64,000 nucleotides of DNA. Origin: Atrichornis clamosus. Taxonomy: Eukaryota > Chordata > Aves > Passeriformes > Menuridae. The DNA is taken from assembly GCA_013400975.1 (NCBI GenBank), contig WBMZ01002715.1, positions 62,001-126,000 of the forward strand, in the 5' to 3' direction. The notes beneath the pieces were generated by a model that ran no database searches, was not told where the DNA came from, and was given only the letters and a program-made list of their open reading frames with translations. Below, one piece after another: positions 11,741 to 25,400 of this stretch (within the stretch, counting starts at the first letter, position 1; every line of letters begins with the position of its first letter). The position numbers were made by a program, and so were the translations under genes.

Positions 11741-12606
11741 ACAGGTGAACAAGTTTGAGGGGTAGAAAATACAGCAGTGAGGACTAGATAATTGTAGGTG
11801 CTCTTTGCACTTTCTTCATGCACTTCTTGCACTTATCGCCATGATAAATATACACAGATGAATTCACCACCTACACATTTTACCCAAGGAAAGGATACCC
11901 AAAAGAGAATGCAATCATGTACCAAATAAAAACATTCTTACACAATTGTCTTGCTTCAGTTGATGTATTTTAGACATATTTTAGACCTCTGTATTTTAAA
12001 TGTTACTATAACATTTTCCTAATAGTTGTCGTAGTTGTGTCAGTATTAATTCCACACGGGCAAAAATTTCACACACTGGTCAGGTGCATCAAGAGCTTCT
12101 GAAATCTTTTTCTGATTAAAGAACTGGAGTAATGATCAGGGTACTACTTGACTCAGACAAATCAATAACAAACAGGACATGCTATATATAAGAAACATCT
12201 GCTACAACTGAGACAGTTGCATGACAAATTCTTTCAGTATTACCGTGGAGTTACTGTGCAACAAAATTATCTTTCTTTATTAAACTTCAGAATAAAGTGG
12301 TTAATAAATTAAACTGTGAAAATACTGACTCCCAGGCAATGTGTAGTCAAGTTAAGACATTTGATTGGGAAACCATCCTGCCCTATTAATACCCAGCAAA
12401 ATACTAGCTGGATTTATTTTAAAATAGTAACGTAATAGAGGGATTTGGAAAAGTTTGTTGCATCTTTCAGGTCCTTTCCCTGAAATAATGCTATGTATCT
12501 ACAGTAGCAGTATGATGGCCTCTCCTATAAACAGCCATTTAATCAGCCTGATTTCTGGCAGAACTATACATGTAAAAAAAATTTGTTGTGTACAACAATC
12601 TCATAC

Positions 12607-12641
12607 CTTTTATACCTGCTTGAAACCATCCTGGAGGAGTC
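12607..12641 (-). CDS. PAWR: PAWR 35-nt microexon
   Basis: A very short minus-strand exon encoding DSSRMVSSRYK plus the first two bases (AG) of a serine codon that the next exon completes. It enters in phase 0 and leaves in phase 2. The acceptor is preceded by a pyrimidine tract (GTTTCTTTTAG) and the donor is AAAAG followed by GTATGA. The human counterpart is EPPRTVSGRYKS, so VS.RYKS is conserved and the first residues differ. It lies 20.6 kb downstream of the 129-nt exon and 8.7 kb upstream of the 148-nt exon. It is far too short to be found by ORF length; the call rests on the exact phase match on both sides and the homologous peptide. Confidence 0.9.
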
Positions 12642-13847
12642 CTAAAAGAAACAAAAAGAAAAAACTAGTTAGTATTTTTCTTGTATCTATACTGCCAAAA
12701 TATTTTATGACTCCACAGAAAACCAAGTCTGCAGTTAAGAGCAGTCCCATGCCACTGTACAACTCAGTTTTGCACTAGTTGTCAGGAGTAGACAATACCA
12801 GGAACTGCTTCTGAACACCACCTCAGAAGCCTTAAATGTCCATCTCCGATTACATCATAAAACTGGATGCACTTACTCCATCCCCCAGCATGCACAACAT
12901 GTCAAACAACCTCCATTACCACTAACTAGCATGGAAACACATTTGACAGCTGTTCATCTACTTGTACAAAGCAGCACAGCAAAACTGTTCCAATTCCTCA
13001 GCACTACTGCTGTCCTTCTGGAAGGGAACAAAAACTGAAGCCGTCAAGCAGAAAAATTAAGACATGTTTCAACTGGTAAACGATGGCTCAGACTTGACAA
13101 AGTAAGTCCAGAAATATTTTTTAGGATGTTGTAAGCAGAACATGAACCAATTATTTTCTTAGTCATAGACAAAACACCCCCCAGCAAATAATAGGTAAAA
13201 AGTCAGGAAGGAATATTTAAGGAGTTAATGGCTAACTGCCTTTACAAGAAAAAAAATAATGGCAAAGTATTAAATTCTGTCTATTTAGAACACTTACTGA
13301 AGGCAAAGAAGTAAATGAGTTCTCAAACAGGATGCAAGAGAAATTCCATCCACTCTGAAAATTCTACAAAACATTACACTGCCTTCACTGATCAGAACAT
13401 TAGTGACTTTGCAAGCAAATAAACAAGCTAAAAATTAGGATACAAAGAATATTATTTTACTACAGAAAACAGAATTGAAAAAAGTATTTGTATTACATAA
13501 AAAAAAACTTGATCTGAAAGTACATTTTATTTTATGAAGTATTTTCAACTTCTGCCACATGTGCTACACTTTATCCCTAAGACAAGCACAAGAAAAAATT
13601 CAATAAAGTCATGGAAACTATTTAAAGAACACCACAAACTTGTGCAAAATTGCTGGTTTAACACTGATAACTATTTTTATCATTGATGACAGCATCTGAA
13701 AATGAGCAATTCACAGCTGTGAAACAGCAATCTAATTTTACCTCTAAAAGGCCAGGGAAACATAATTTTGCATGGTACCAATGTTATTTTTCAAGTTTAC
13801 TAAGGGTACGTTATCTTTGAACGGTCATGGAAGCAGGGGGAGGTTTC

Positions 13848-15062
13848 TGAGGACTGAAAGGAAGTATTTATGTCACTCCTTTCTTCAAGAAGGATTATCC
13901 AGGGAACTACAGGACAGTCCTTAGCTCACTCCTTGAGTAGGTAATGGAACAAATCCTCAAGGACAAGAAGGTGAAATCAGTATGGATATATGAAGGGCAA
14001 ATCACACCTGATTGACCTGACAGCCTTCTACAACGAGATGACTGGCTTGGAGAATGAAGGCAGAGCAGATCATGTTTATAGCAATTTTAGCAACGCTTTC
14101 AACACCTTCCCACATAACATATGTATAGGCAAACTGCTGAAATATGGACCAGGTAAGTAGACCATGAGATGCAATGAACAGTGACTTGACTACTGGGTCC
14201 AAAGGGTTAGGAACAGCAGCATTAAGCCCAGCTGGACACCAGTCACATTGCAGGGGTTGATACAGAGGCCAGTACTGTTGAATTACTGTTTAATGACAAA
14301 GCACATCCTCAGCAAGTTTACACACTACACACAACTTGGATGAGAGGTTAACAATACATCAGGTGGCTGTGTTGCCATCCAGAAGGACATGGACAGGCTG
14401 GAAAATGGGCTTACAGAGACCCCAGGAAGTTCAAAAAAAAAGGAAAAGTGCTGCACCTGGGTCTGGGAAGGAATAATCCCAAGCACGAATATATGCTGTG
14501 GACTGGTTGGAAGGTGCTGTGCAGGAAAGAACCTGGGTGTCCTGGTGGACATCAAGTTGAACATGAGCAATCACTGTGCCCTTGCAGCAAAGACAGCCCA
14601 CTGCCAGCAGGTTGAGGGACAGCATCCATAGGAGAGCTCCAAAGACAGTGAAGGGACATGGGGAGAAGCTGTATGAGGAGCAGCTGAGGTCCCTTGGTCT
14701 GTTCAGTCTGGAGAAGAGTAAACTGAGGCAAGACCTCATCGCAGTTACAACTTCCTTGTGAGGATAAGAGCAGGGGCAGGCACTGATCTCTTCTCTGTGG
14801 TGCCCAGTGACAGGACCTGAGGAAATGGCCTGAAGTTGTATCAGGGGAGGATTAGATTGGATAACAGGAAAAGGTTCTTCATCCAGAGGGTGGCTGGACA
14901 CTGGAACAGGCTCGGCAGGGAAGTGGTCACAGCATCAAACCTGACAGAGTTCAGGAAGTGTTTGGACTGCTCTCGGGCACGTGGTGTGACTCTTGGGGTG
15001 TCCTGTTCAGGGACAAGAGTTGGATTCATGGGTTCCTTCCAACTCAGCACATTCTCTAATTC
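13848..15062 (+). mobile_element. CR1 LINE, about 1.2 kb, degraded reverse-transcriptase ORF
   Basis: Plus-strand order: TTCAAGAAGGATTATCCAGG and GGAACTACAGGACAGTCC (RT N-terminal part), AAATCACACCTGATTGACCT, GCAACGCTTTCAACACC (cf. RAFDTV), AACCTGGGTGTCCTGGTGGA (GVLVD), then the 3' region GACACTGGAACAGGCTCGGC and GGTTCCTTCCAACTCAGCAC. Frameshifts and stops break the ORF. Open frames of 97-156 aa on both strands at 14325-15167 are pieces or shadows of this element, including the longest open frame in the window. Confidence 0.93.
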
Positions 15063-15065
15063 CTC

Positions 15066-15428
15066 TCTGCTCAGCCCTGGCAAGACCACAGCTGGCATGC
15101 TGAGTCCAGTTCTGGACTTCTCAATATGAAAACAATATACTGGAGAGACTCCAGCAAAGCTGGACATATGATTAAAGATCTAGAGCATCTGACACATGAG
15201 GAGAACTGGAAGTGCTGGAAATGTTCAGCCCAGAGAATAGAATGTTCAGGAGGTATCTTGCCAATATATATGAACTCCTGATAGGGTAAAGACGATGGAG
15301 ACATTTCTATCCAGGGTCATAATAAAAACTAGCTATAGTCCTCGACAATTTGCTATAGGTGATCCTGCTTTGTCAGCAAGGCCCAGACTACAGACTTCCC
15401 AAGATCCCTTCCACCCTTAATGATTTTT
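15066..15428 (+). mobile_element. Second CR1 LINE fragment, abutting the first
   Basis: Begins in the RT C-terminal region (CTGCTCAGCCCTGGCAAGAC; ACCACAGCTGGCATGCTGAG; AGCATCTGACACATGAGGAG) and ends CCCTTCCACCCTTAATGATT. It is a different, more diverged subfamily than the copy just before it, in the same orientation. Confidence 0.8.
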
Positions 15429-18400
15429 AGCTTTAAGACAGTCAGCAATGACTGATAAGGTGATTTGACTCTGATGTACGTGAAGAGATTCAAACTGTTG
15501 CATCTAATACATTAAGATGTATGTTCACTGTATACGAAAACTGAAATGTGACATCAGTAATATCAGGCACAGTTCTTGGTGGTGATGGTCTCAGAAACAT
15601 CCCAGTGGTCCCATTAGCCATGGACAAGTGGTTCAATTCTCTTTGTAGGCTTGGATGGAAAGTTACATTGGGTCACAAGTTTGCCTCACTGCCTGCAGAT
15701 GCAATAAAGTAAGAACTCTGGGCTCTAATCTTCCTCAGTTCTTGTTATTTTAACAGCTCTTTTTCAGGAAAATGCTTCCTGGTGAACATAAGCCTCTGTT
15801 TAGAGTGAAAGGAAGAACCCACGAGAAAGGGAGAAATTGCACACCGAGACTGCAGTCTAGTGAAGCACACATACCCTTGGTACAAAGAAATCTCCAGGTA
15901 TCAGAGGCTTGTTTTGTACTCTAGACACTAAAAGGATGCAATGAATGCACCGTATAGCCTCAAATTTGCTAAGACCTTTTTATATAGTAAATGCAAACAC
16001 AAGCTGTAAGGCAATTTATATACATACCTGTACATTTAATTCAACAGGACACTTTAAAAAGTTTGGCAGTACTATTCAGAAAAGCCTGTTCTTCAGAAAA
16101 AGCTGGGAAAGCAAACAAAAGCTCAGAGACAAAGTGCATGGCAAATACTCTCATTTGCTACAAATGACAGCTGTTAAGACAAACAAACAAACTTTGAACC
16201 AATTAACAAGCACTTTGTAACAGATGTTTCTACAGCAAGTATTAGTGGTTTTTATTTTTGCAGTTAAAACCAACTATGAACAAAAAGTTAAAAATGCACA
16301 TCTGATGCATAAAAAAAATACCTCTGCTTACCAAATTAATACTGCAGATTTGGTAAATTATTACTTTTATTACTTTGAAATCTCTAGTGTAAATGCAAAC
16401 CAATTATTCTTTAAGGTGATGAAAGCACTAGGAAAATGTATTATTTATCTTTGTTCTCATCTTATGAAATTTGTGTGCACTCTTTGTCCAAAAATTGCTG
16501 GCAACATGAGTATATGCAGTTACACTGTAAACAGCATTATGTGCCTATTAATCAAAAATTAATCTAAGCTTTCAAACTATTCAAAAGATCTTAAAGTGAG
16601 GCAAAGATCTGTAACTTAAGATCTTGCCTCCTCCACTTTTGGAGAACTGAAGGTTGGCAGAAAATGAAGAAGGGTAAGGAGAAAGGAGGGACATCTCCGT
16701 TCTGGCAAAGAATTAACCTAAAAGCAGATGATCATTCTTGTATAAGTACTTATTCACAAATCTTGCTTATATTCCTTAATATCTTTTAACTTTTTTAACC
16801 TACGTTTAAGATATCTAATTATTACTATAAAAGTAAATGATTTGTCATGAGCAATTAAGAGATTAATTTATTTGAATGCCTCCCTCTAAAATAGGAATTC
16901 TTTTTGCAGTCTGTGGTCATGCTGAATGGAAAAATACTAAGTAGAGAAGCAATCCATAACAACGCTAATGATTTTTTTCATACTGGTGAAAAAATATTGC
17001 TGCCAAAGACACCTACCAACATCAGTTCTTTGTCCAAGACTGAAATCAAACACTTGTTTCAATGTGGTATTCCAAACACACCTTTACAATCACTTTTACT
17101 TCTTGCACATGATCTCAGGCAGCTTGCATTACCTTTTAACTATTATATAGTATATACTTCACTAATAAATCAAATTACTACATTCAAAAACACTACAGAG
17201 ACGTATGTCAGCACTGCTCCAGAAAACTGGTCACGCTCCGTTTCTGTCATGTCTACAAAAGTGATTGTGTGGATGGTATTAATGTAGGGCAGAGTGTGAT
17301 CTACATGAAAATAACCAAGGAAAAAGCAAAGATTTGTCTCATTTCACATGAGCTCCTTCATCTGATTCACTGCACAGACTAACACACAGACGCACACCTG
17401 CTGCACAAGAGATTGTGTAAGGACAGAAAAGGCAGCTGAGACCACTTCAATTAATGAAACCATTTAGGACCTATAAAATTTCTGTCAAACTAGGATGCAA
17501 GGAACTAGGCTAACTCTTCTCTCTTTGGTCCTGGCTCATCTTGGTATTTCATCTGGGCAACAGAGGGATTACATAAACAAGCTGGTCATTGGGCTTTAAA
17601 TAAATAGAACTGTCCGTGTTTACAAGTGTCTGACAAAGATTTCCAGATGTTAAACCAACCCTACTATTACAAACTTGCTAGTTAAAATGCACTAACAAAC
17701 ATTGTTTTTAAACAAGTACAAACTCTGGAGTCAGCTGGACTACGAAAACAGTTCACTGGAACTCCTTGAAACACTGCTTAAAAGTTTTGCAAACAATTAA
17801 AGTAAATCCCCTGGATCAAATCAGGCTGGTAGGGCACACTGGTATACATCCTGCCATGTAGAACTGTTTTGAAATTTAACTACAAACTAGTGAAAATTAT
17901 CACTACGTAATGATATTCCTGCAACATGCAAGGTTACATTTTGACAGAAATTAGGCCATCAAAACAATTTTTTTTTTCCACATGTAATCCAATCCAAATA
18001 CAGGTTTCCTAAAAAAGTTTCCTGTATCTTCTTCAAGATGTGAGGAAATACAACTTCAATACGTGGAGGATGGAGTTCTACTGCTGGGGTTTCTTGCCTT
18101 TTTACATATGAAGGAGCAAGCAGATTCCATCTCCATCCCTCAAGTTAGCCTCCATTCCTTAAGTAACATCTTGATTAACTACAGCTACTTCTCACATTCA
18201 GTACAACTCTGCATTGAGATTTGTTTGGAAATGGCAGTTACATATCTTCTGCAATGCAAAGTTTCATTCAGCTCTTAAAGTAAGATAACATCTGAATGCT
18301 TAACAACTGAAAGGCAATCTGATCCTAATACAAACCAGAAATAACTGTAGGTGTGAAAAGCAGCCAAAGAAAGATGAAATACCTTTCTTCCCCTCCCATC

Positions 18401-18462
18401 AAAATTCCCCAAAAGCAATTATGCCTCAGGAGTCAAGAGACACCACTTACCTTCCATTTCTG

Positions 18463-19322
18463 AATCACAGAATCATAGAATATCCTGAGTTCGAAAGGAC
18501 CCAACAGGATTGAGTCCAACTCCTGTCCCTGAACAGGATACTCCAAGAGTCACACCATGTGCCTGAGAGCATTGTCCAAGAGCTTCTTGAACTCAGACAG
18601 ACTTGGTGCTGTAACCATTTCCCCGGGGAGCATGTTCCAGTGCTCAAACACCCTCTGAGTGAAGAACTTTTCCTGATATCCAACCTAAACCTCCCCTGAC
18701 TCAACTTCATGCCATTTCCTCAAGTGCTGTCACTGGTCACAAGAGCAAAGAGATCAGTACTTGCCCCTCTGCTTCCCCTTGTGAGGATCCTGAAGACCAC
18801 AACGAGGTCTCCCCTCGGTCTCCTCTTCTCCGGGCAGAACAGACCAAGTGACCTCAGACACTCCTCAAAAGGCTTCCTTTTCAGACTCTTGACCATCCTC
18901 GTGACTCTCCTCTGGGTGCTCTCTAATAGTTTAATGTCTTTTTTATATGGTGGCACCCAGAACTGCCCCCAGCACTCGAGGTGAGGCCGCCCCAGTGCAG
19001 AGCAGAGCAGGACAATCCCCTCCCTTGCCCGGCTGGCGATGCTGTGCCTGATGCCCCCCAGGACACGGGTGGCCCCCCTGGCTGCCAGGGCACTGCTGAC
19101 TCACATTCAACTTGCCATCGACCAGGACCCCAGGTCCCTTTCCATGGGCACTCCTCTCCAGTCTATGCACACAACCAACCTGGTGCAGAACTCGGCACTT
19201 GCCCTTGTTCAATTTCATAAGGTTGGTGATTGCCCAATTCCGTGATTTGTCAAGGTCTCTCTACAGGACCTCTCTGTCCTTGAGGGAGTTGACTGTTCCT
19301 CTGAATTGTGTCATCCATTTGA
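18463..19322 (-). mobile_element. CR1 LINE, about 0.86 kb, RT C-terminal part and 3' end
   Basis: Starts on the plus strand with GAATCACAGAATCATAGAAT, the reversed CR1 3' end. It ends near CTCTCTGTCCTTGAGGGAGT, where typical CR1 sequence stops. The minus-strand frame 18943-19218 reads MKLNKGKCRVLH and GPGVLVDGKLNVSQQC, matching the CR1 RT region KFN.KCKVLH and GVLVD.KLNMSQQC. The ORF is truncated and not functional. Confidence 0.93.
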
Positions 19323-21649
19323 AAATGTCTAGAGATGTTTTTCATGGCGTGCAACACAAATTCAACTTTGAACAAAAATGCTTTCTCCCACTGAGGAAGG
19401 GGAAAAAAATCTCCACTCATTATTTCCACAGAAACCATTCTTTCCAGAAGCCCTCAAAAGTGCTTTCAATAAGGTTCAAGCAGCAATTCTAACTCAACTA
19501 CTTGCACCTCTTGTAGCTATGCATTTTCTAGATCTCTTCTTGAATAGAAGACTTGTACATACAAAACTACCTCAGGCTCCTTCCCCTTCCCTTATTCTCC
19601 AAGCTGCCAAGATTTTATGTCTGTTTCTGAGAGTCACTATAATTTATTTTTTCCTGGTGTGGATTTCCTCGGGATGACCTTAAACACTCTTTACTCATCC
19701 AATAAATCTCTTTTGTAAGCAGACGTTCTAAAAATGAGCTTTTATTTCTAAAACTGTTAAGAAAGCATGAAGTTATCATCACCTATTAATCAGTTACAAA
19801 ATAAACTGAAACACGAACTTGGTAAGATTAAACAAAAACAGAAGCTGACCTATTGTTTTAAACAGCTTTACAAAATTTTTCATATTTTGAACTCACTTTG
19901 ATTTGTATTCTGGCAAGTTAGAATTACCACATTTCAGAAGAGGCTTGTTTAATTTACATCTAACTGATCCTCTTCAAATATGCCATAATGAGTAAACCTA
20001 TAACAGATTAAAACTTTGAGCAGGAAAAAAGACATTTCTGTATTCTGGAGATTAAAATTCAATTGCCAGAACGACTTTCCTATTTTGGGACTCCTGGATA
20101 CTTAATTACAGATCAGCATTACAGAACAACCTCTTTCATGTGAAAATGTACGCAAACAAGACCTAAAAAACAAGCTATTGGTGAAAAGGAAGATACAATT
20201 TCTTTACCTGTGCTAAAAAGAGAAAATGTAAGGTTAATATAACCTCTGGTCACATATTTCTGAAATTCCAGGTGATTGATTCAGGTAGGCATTTATAAGA
20301 GTAGAAGGGCAATGGCATTGCAGTCTATATAAGGGTGATGATCTCATTAGGATGCAAGCTGTAAGCAACAAATATAAAAGTAAATTCAGTAAGTAAAATA
20401 ATTTTTTAGAGAATCTGACAAGACAGAGATGGCAAAAGAAACACCAAATGAAAGATCCTTCTCCAAAGATAAGACATCTCTCTCTCCAGATGTATGGTGA
20501 CTTTAAAATAAAATAGGAGAGCACCACAAGTGACCAGTTCTCTATTTCCCAGGCCCTTCCACTGCAGCTCATATGAAATTCGTGCATCTCAAACAGGTTT
20601 TAGTTAGTCTCTTTTAGCTCATGACTATGCCACCCTTTGGAAAGAAAAGCTATTCAATTTCTTTTTTCAAAAGGGAAATCTGAAAGCATGTTATTCTCTG
20701 TGCATTTCTGGACTGTGGATGAATGACGTCCTAGGTGAAACACTGCAGTTTTCTCTACCGGACAGAGCAGAGCCTCAATGAAGTACTGTACATCCAGTGT
20801 GCACTTCTACCGAGACTGTTCATAGACTGGTTTTGCTTTTCCCAAAAATCACAGCAATGAAGACAACCATGCAAACAACACCTCTTCCCAAAATCTGTCA
20901 GGATCTAAGGGTACCTTATAAGGTCTGGCTAAGCAGTGGCCTCATCCAGCTCCTGCAGGGAGACTTAAACATTCTTGCCCAGAGCCTGCCTGGACACCAC
21001 AGCAAGCAGGTCCCAGAATGCCCTGTCTGAGCCCAGCCAGGTGGGAATCGTGGTGCAAAGGCACTTGAGTGCTTCAAAGAAGAGTCAGCCAGGCTGTGAT
21101 ATGAGCAGCACATCAAAGTCTGATGCAAAGTTGTTCATTCTATCCTGACCTAATGAAATTTATTTGTATCAAATTCCTGAAAGTATTCTGTAGTGCACAC
21201 GTTATCTGTGTCTAATTACTTCACAGGATAAAATCTAGCCATTTCAACTATTTATCAGCTGTCCAGTTGTGAAGAAAAAGAGTCCAATATATTAGTACAG
21301 CGATTATTAAACTGTGGCACAAATTAAGGTCAGACATTTCATACAATGACATCATAATTTTAAAAGTTTAACATAAGGTTTTTTTATCTGCTCTTGCATA
21401 ATTCCATAGTTGTAAAGATATATAAGTTTTTCATAAAGAAAAATGCATTAGAACATGTAAGTTCATGATGGCTCTTTGCCTAAAAACTAGTATGGGCTAA
21501 CTCTAGTATCACACATTTTGGGCTATTTCTCGGCCAATATGGTTCACAAACCTATTTATATTTTTATATAAACAAATGAAGGACTTTAAAGTTTATTACC
21601 TTTTATACTTCACCAGTATCTCCTAATCAGATTTAAAACAGGTATCAAT

Positions 21650-21690
21650 AACAGAATCACACAATGGTTATAAGACTGGAAAGGACATTA
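21650..21690 (-). mobile_element. Possible CR1 3'-end remnant
   Basis: AGAATCACACAATGGTTATA then ACTGGAAAGGACATTA resembles the reversed CR1 terminus AATCACAGAATGGTT..GGAAGGGACCTTA. It is only about 40 bases and diverged. Confidence 0.5.
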
Positions 21691-22425
21691 TATTATGTAT
21701 ATTAGATGCTTACATGTAAGTATTTTTATATACTATCTTCTCCTGTTAAATTGTAGCATATTGTTTTCATGTTCATTGATAAACATAGACATATTTTTTA
21801 AGTAAGACTATAGTATGTTTACAATGTCCCAGTGGTTTCAAAATTATTACCTAGAACTTGTAAAGAAATATAAACCACATTATTAATTACAGATGAAAAC
21901 CTGCTCAGAAAAAAAAAAGAGACAAGAATGTGGGAAAAAATGAAAGAAATAGCAAAAGTATTATTTCCACGTAGTGTTTAGCCTGAATAGGGAGCTAAAC
22001 CCCAAAGGCGGGGGGGCACACAGAAGGGAAAAACCAAAAAAAAATAAAGAAAACCAGATTGGAAAAATGTATTTCAGTCAGGAGAAAGTTCAGTGTCTTT
22101 AACTCAGTTCACCTACTTATGCGAACCTTAACATTATTTTATACAGCCTTGTCTACTACCTTTAATTAATATGTAATTAATAGGACTTCAAACAAGAACT
22201 AACAGATGTGCTAAAACGCCTGGGTTCAAGTGATAGATATTATTACTGCAAAGCCAAGGGAGTTATGTCTCATCTACCTGTTTACACAGAGCCAGGAGGC
22301 CACAGAGAAACACTGCAAGAACACCTAGGGAATCAACAAGAGTATTAACAGCAAGAAGTATCCTCAATTCATAACTATGACGAAATCTATTAAGGACATT
22401 AGATGAGAGAAAATAATTAAAGAAA

Positions 22426-22455
22426 TACCTGCAGGTAACACCGTACCTGCAGGTA
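22426..22455. repeat. Two copies of a 12-bp perfect palindrome
   Basis: TACCTGCAGGTA occurs at 22426-22437 and 22444-22455, six bases apart. Each copy is its own reverse complement. Confidence 0.95.
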
Positions 22456-25400
22456 ACTCCCAGGGAAGTCAAGCATCTTCCAGAAGAAAACAGCTCCCAG
22501 AAATAAGGAAACCAGAAACACATATTAAAACATATGAACAGAGCTTTTCCTTTATTCATGATCCTCTATTTCTATATCCCAAGAACAAAGAATCAGAAAA
22601 AGAGGTCAGGACAAGCAGTTAACCACTCAGAACAAAAGCTGTGAAGGAGCTGATTAGATCAGGCTAAAAGAACCCAACTAGATCTCAGGTGACTCGCAGA
22701 AAAAGCAGAGCTAGAAAATTATCAGAAAGATAACGTGCTGTCCCTAAGAAAAAAGAATCTGCAGGTTCCCCTCAGTCAAAAATATCTGAAATTACTCAAG
22801 GGCTGAACCACTACCCAAAATTTTCAGAGCATGAAACCTAGGTCTGTATTGCACACCCCAGTATGCTGTAAAGGGTATGCAGCTGTTTCTGAGCTAGCAA
22901 AGGCCAGTAGTGTCCTTGTGGCATTACACAGGCAGTCAGAACTGGTGCTGATGATCATATACAGTATGAACTGATGTGCAGGTATGACATAGGAGAGCAC
23001 TACGTAGTATGAACCAAAACCATGCCAGAAAACGTTGCTAATAATTAAGCCACAGGCTCTATCAGCAGGGCAGCAGTTGAGCTCACACCCAGGTCTTGCA
23101 CTTTTTACCAGTATAAACACAGTCAGACTGTCTCCACCAAACAACTCTGAATTACGTATTCCTCCTCCCTCCTGAGCCATCACATTAATTACACCAGACT
23201 GCAAGGATGCAAAGAGAGAGAAGCAGACTCTCCCATTCCCACCATCCTCACACCATCATGGAACTGAAATATGCAGCTTCCAAACACACAAGCACATCTG
23301 AGTAATCGCTATGGTATTCTCTATCTTGGTATTAATAACATGAATGTACAACACATTATAAAAATGTCTGACAACTATTGCTACATGTATTTGTGCAGAG
23401 CTGTATACATTTCTGCTCATCTTTCTGCAATACTGAGCAAGTTGTCTCCCCTCTCCACCTTGCACAAGGAGAGGTCCATGTTGGTTTTGCAGAAAAGTAT
23501 CCTCCCTCTCTGTACACACCCAGCAGGTACTCATAACTTATCTAGGCTCCAGACTTGTTCCTGGCATGAAAGCAGTATTAATTAAAATTCTCTCTCCAGA
23601 GTAAAATAGCAGAGAACTGCAAGAATCAGGAGTATTACCATTCCTTACAGAAGCTTTTGACATCAGTCAGGCTGTGTCATCTATTTGTACAAACAGATAG
23701 TCAGGAAGACAGACTTTCCTTTTCAATAAATTTGTGTGTGCTCAAGGACTCTTCTTCCCAAAGAAACCTCAGCTACAGTGTATCATTATACTTCCAGGTT
23801 CACTTTTCTTTTTTTCCCCTCACAAAAAAAAAAAATTCAAGAGTGGGAGGAGATAGCCACTGTAACCCAGCTGAGTTAAAAAGTCATGCCAGTCCAAAAG
23901 AGAAAACGTGGGGGGGAAAAAAAAAAATTCCTTTACATGAGGCCCCTTTAGACTGCTCAAAACATTAGCTACAAATGTGAGAAACTGCTTCCTATTCCTT
24001 AGATCTGTATAAAGGTTCCAAAAAAGGCTCCAAACCAGCGTAACAGCACTAATGCTGGTGCAGTTCTGGAGCACAGCTTCATGAACTCCACAGTGGAAGA
24101 AACAAATAGGGCAAATAAACATCTATTTGTACAGGCTGAGTACATAGCAGCAACATCTGTAGACATGAAAAAATTAGAATAAAAGTAAAGTACCTCAAAA
24201 ATTAAATCTTATTGGAAGGATCACAACCAAGCTTAACATGAACTACAAAGAAATCATAACTTACACGCTTTGCTTCACACTTGCTCTGCATAAAGATTTA
24301 GAAAGTACTCGAAGAGCAGGCTGCGCTGAAAACCCTGCAGTTTCCTAGGCACAACTGTGAATCTAAAGTAAGAACAAGAAGCCTTCACAAGGCCTTGCCT
24401 TCACAGATATAGGCTTGATTCAGCTTTATTTTTCATGCAGGTCCTGTGACAAATAGTTGTGCACACATACACAGGCACACAAAACCAAACATTCAATTTT
24501 AAGAGACTCGTGGATACATTTAACTCTATTTACTGGGAGTGAAACAAAATTTTAAGCTTAAACTGCTTATCCACTAAATTAAACTTTACTGAGCACAGAT
24601 GTTAAAAATGCTAATAATTTTGTATTTCTTTCTAAGAAAAGTTTGCTGTCAAAGGTAATCAAATTTATGTTGACAATGATGAAGTACTTAACATAAATGC
24701 TGCCTTTCACAAACAAATGGAAGATTTCTCTTATTGATCAGTTGTTATGAAGACAAATCTTGATAGTTACGTATCAGTATTTCCCTCCAAGTGCAGAAGT
24801 CAGAGAACTCAAAGTAGCGATGCCCAAGCTGCATCTTCAAGGCTACACACTGCTGGCCAAGCAACTTTACCTGGCTCGTAGGCAATTTACACCCACCATC
24901 TTTCCCTCTGGTCTCAACATTAGTAACTCCTAGCTCTCAGCTTCATGATTTCTTACGGCACAAAGGACCTCAATTTAACTTTTAAGCACCTTCCGAAAGC
25001 AGCAGTATTGGATAGTGCACGTGCAATATATATGAATCAGATCTGCTGAGCGTGTGCAGTTCCTTTGGGAAAGTAAAACCCACTGAACATGCAAGGATCA
25101 GCAGCACTACACCAACAGACGGACATATACCAAGTTTGCTCACATGAAAGGAAAGGAGGAAGAGGATTTTGGCAGAGAAATCTATGCTGCTACAATGTTT
25201 TATGACATAGCCCATTCCAATGAGAAATCCAGACTTCATTGTTTTAAAACCGCTGTTCTATTAGAAACACACATCCATGTAATTAAAAAATGAGCAATCT
25301 CATTTTTTCAAAACAAATCATTCAGTGTAGTTAATGCCTCCAGTTATACCAGAGAAGAACACCATGCAACACTATTACTCAAACTCAGAAGTTACCTTGA

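Larger units (their letters stand above)
3872..12606 (-). other. PAWR: PAWR intron, 8,735 nt, repeat-bearing
   Basis: Lies between the microexon and the 148-nt exon. It holds a tRNA-Lys-like remnant (about 4406), an A/C-only tract (4805-5010), CR1 pieces (5060, 6151, 9534, 11545), a CCATA microsatellite (8189) and a tRNA-Ile SINE (10349). Sequence between these shows nothing I can name, including a slightly GC-richer block at 7360-7600. Confidence 0.85.

Noticed and set aside
14431..14901. Longest open frame in the window (156 aa, minus strand)
   Set aside because: It runs antisense through the CR1 element at 13848-15062; its openness follows the LINE sequence and no gene family is recognised.
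15550..15750. Possible retropseudogene or LTR end with AATAAAG signal at about 15702
   Set aside because: A single hexamer-like signal in AT-rich DNA; no gene match, terminal repeats or A tail.
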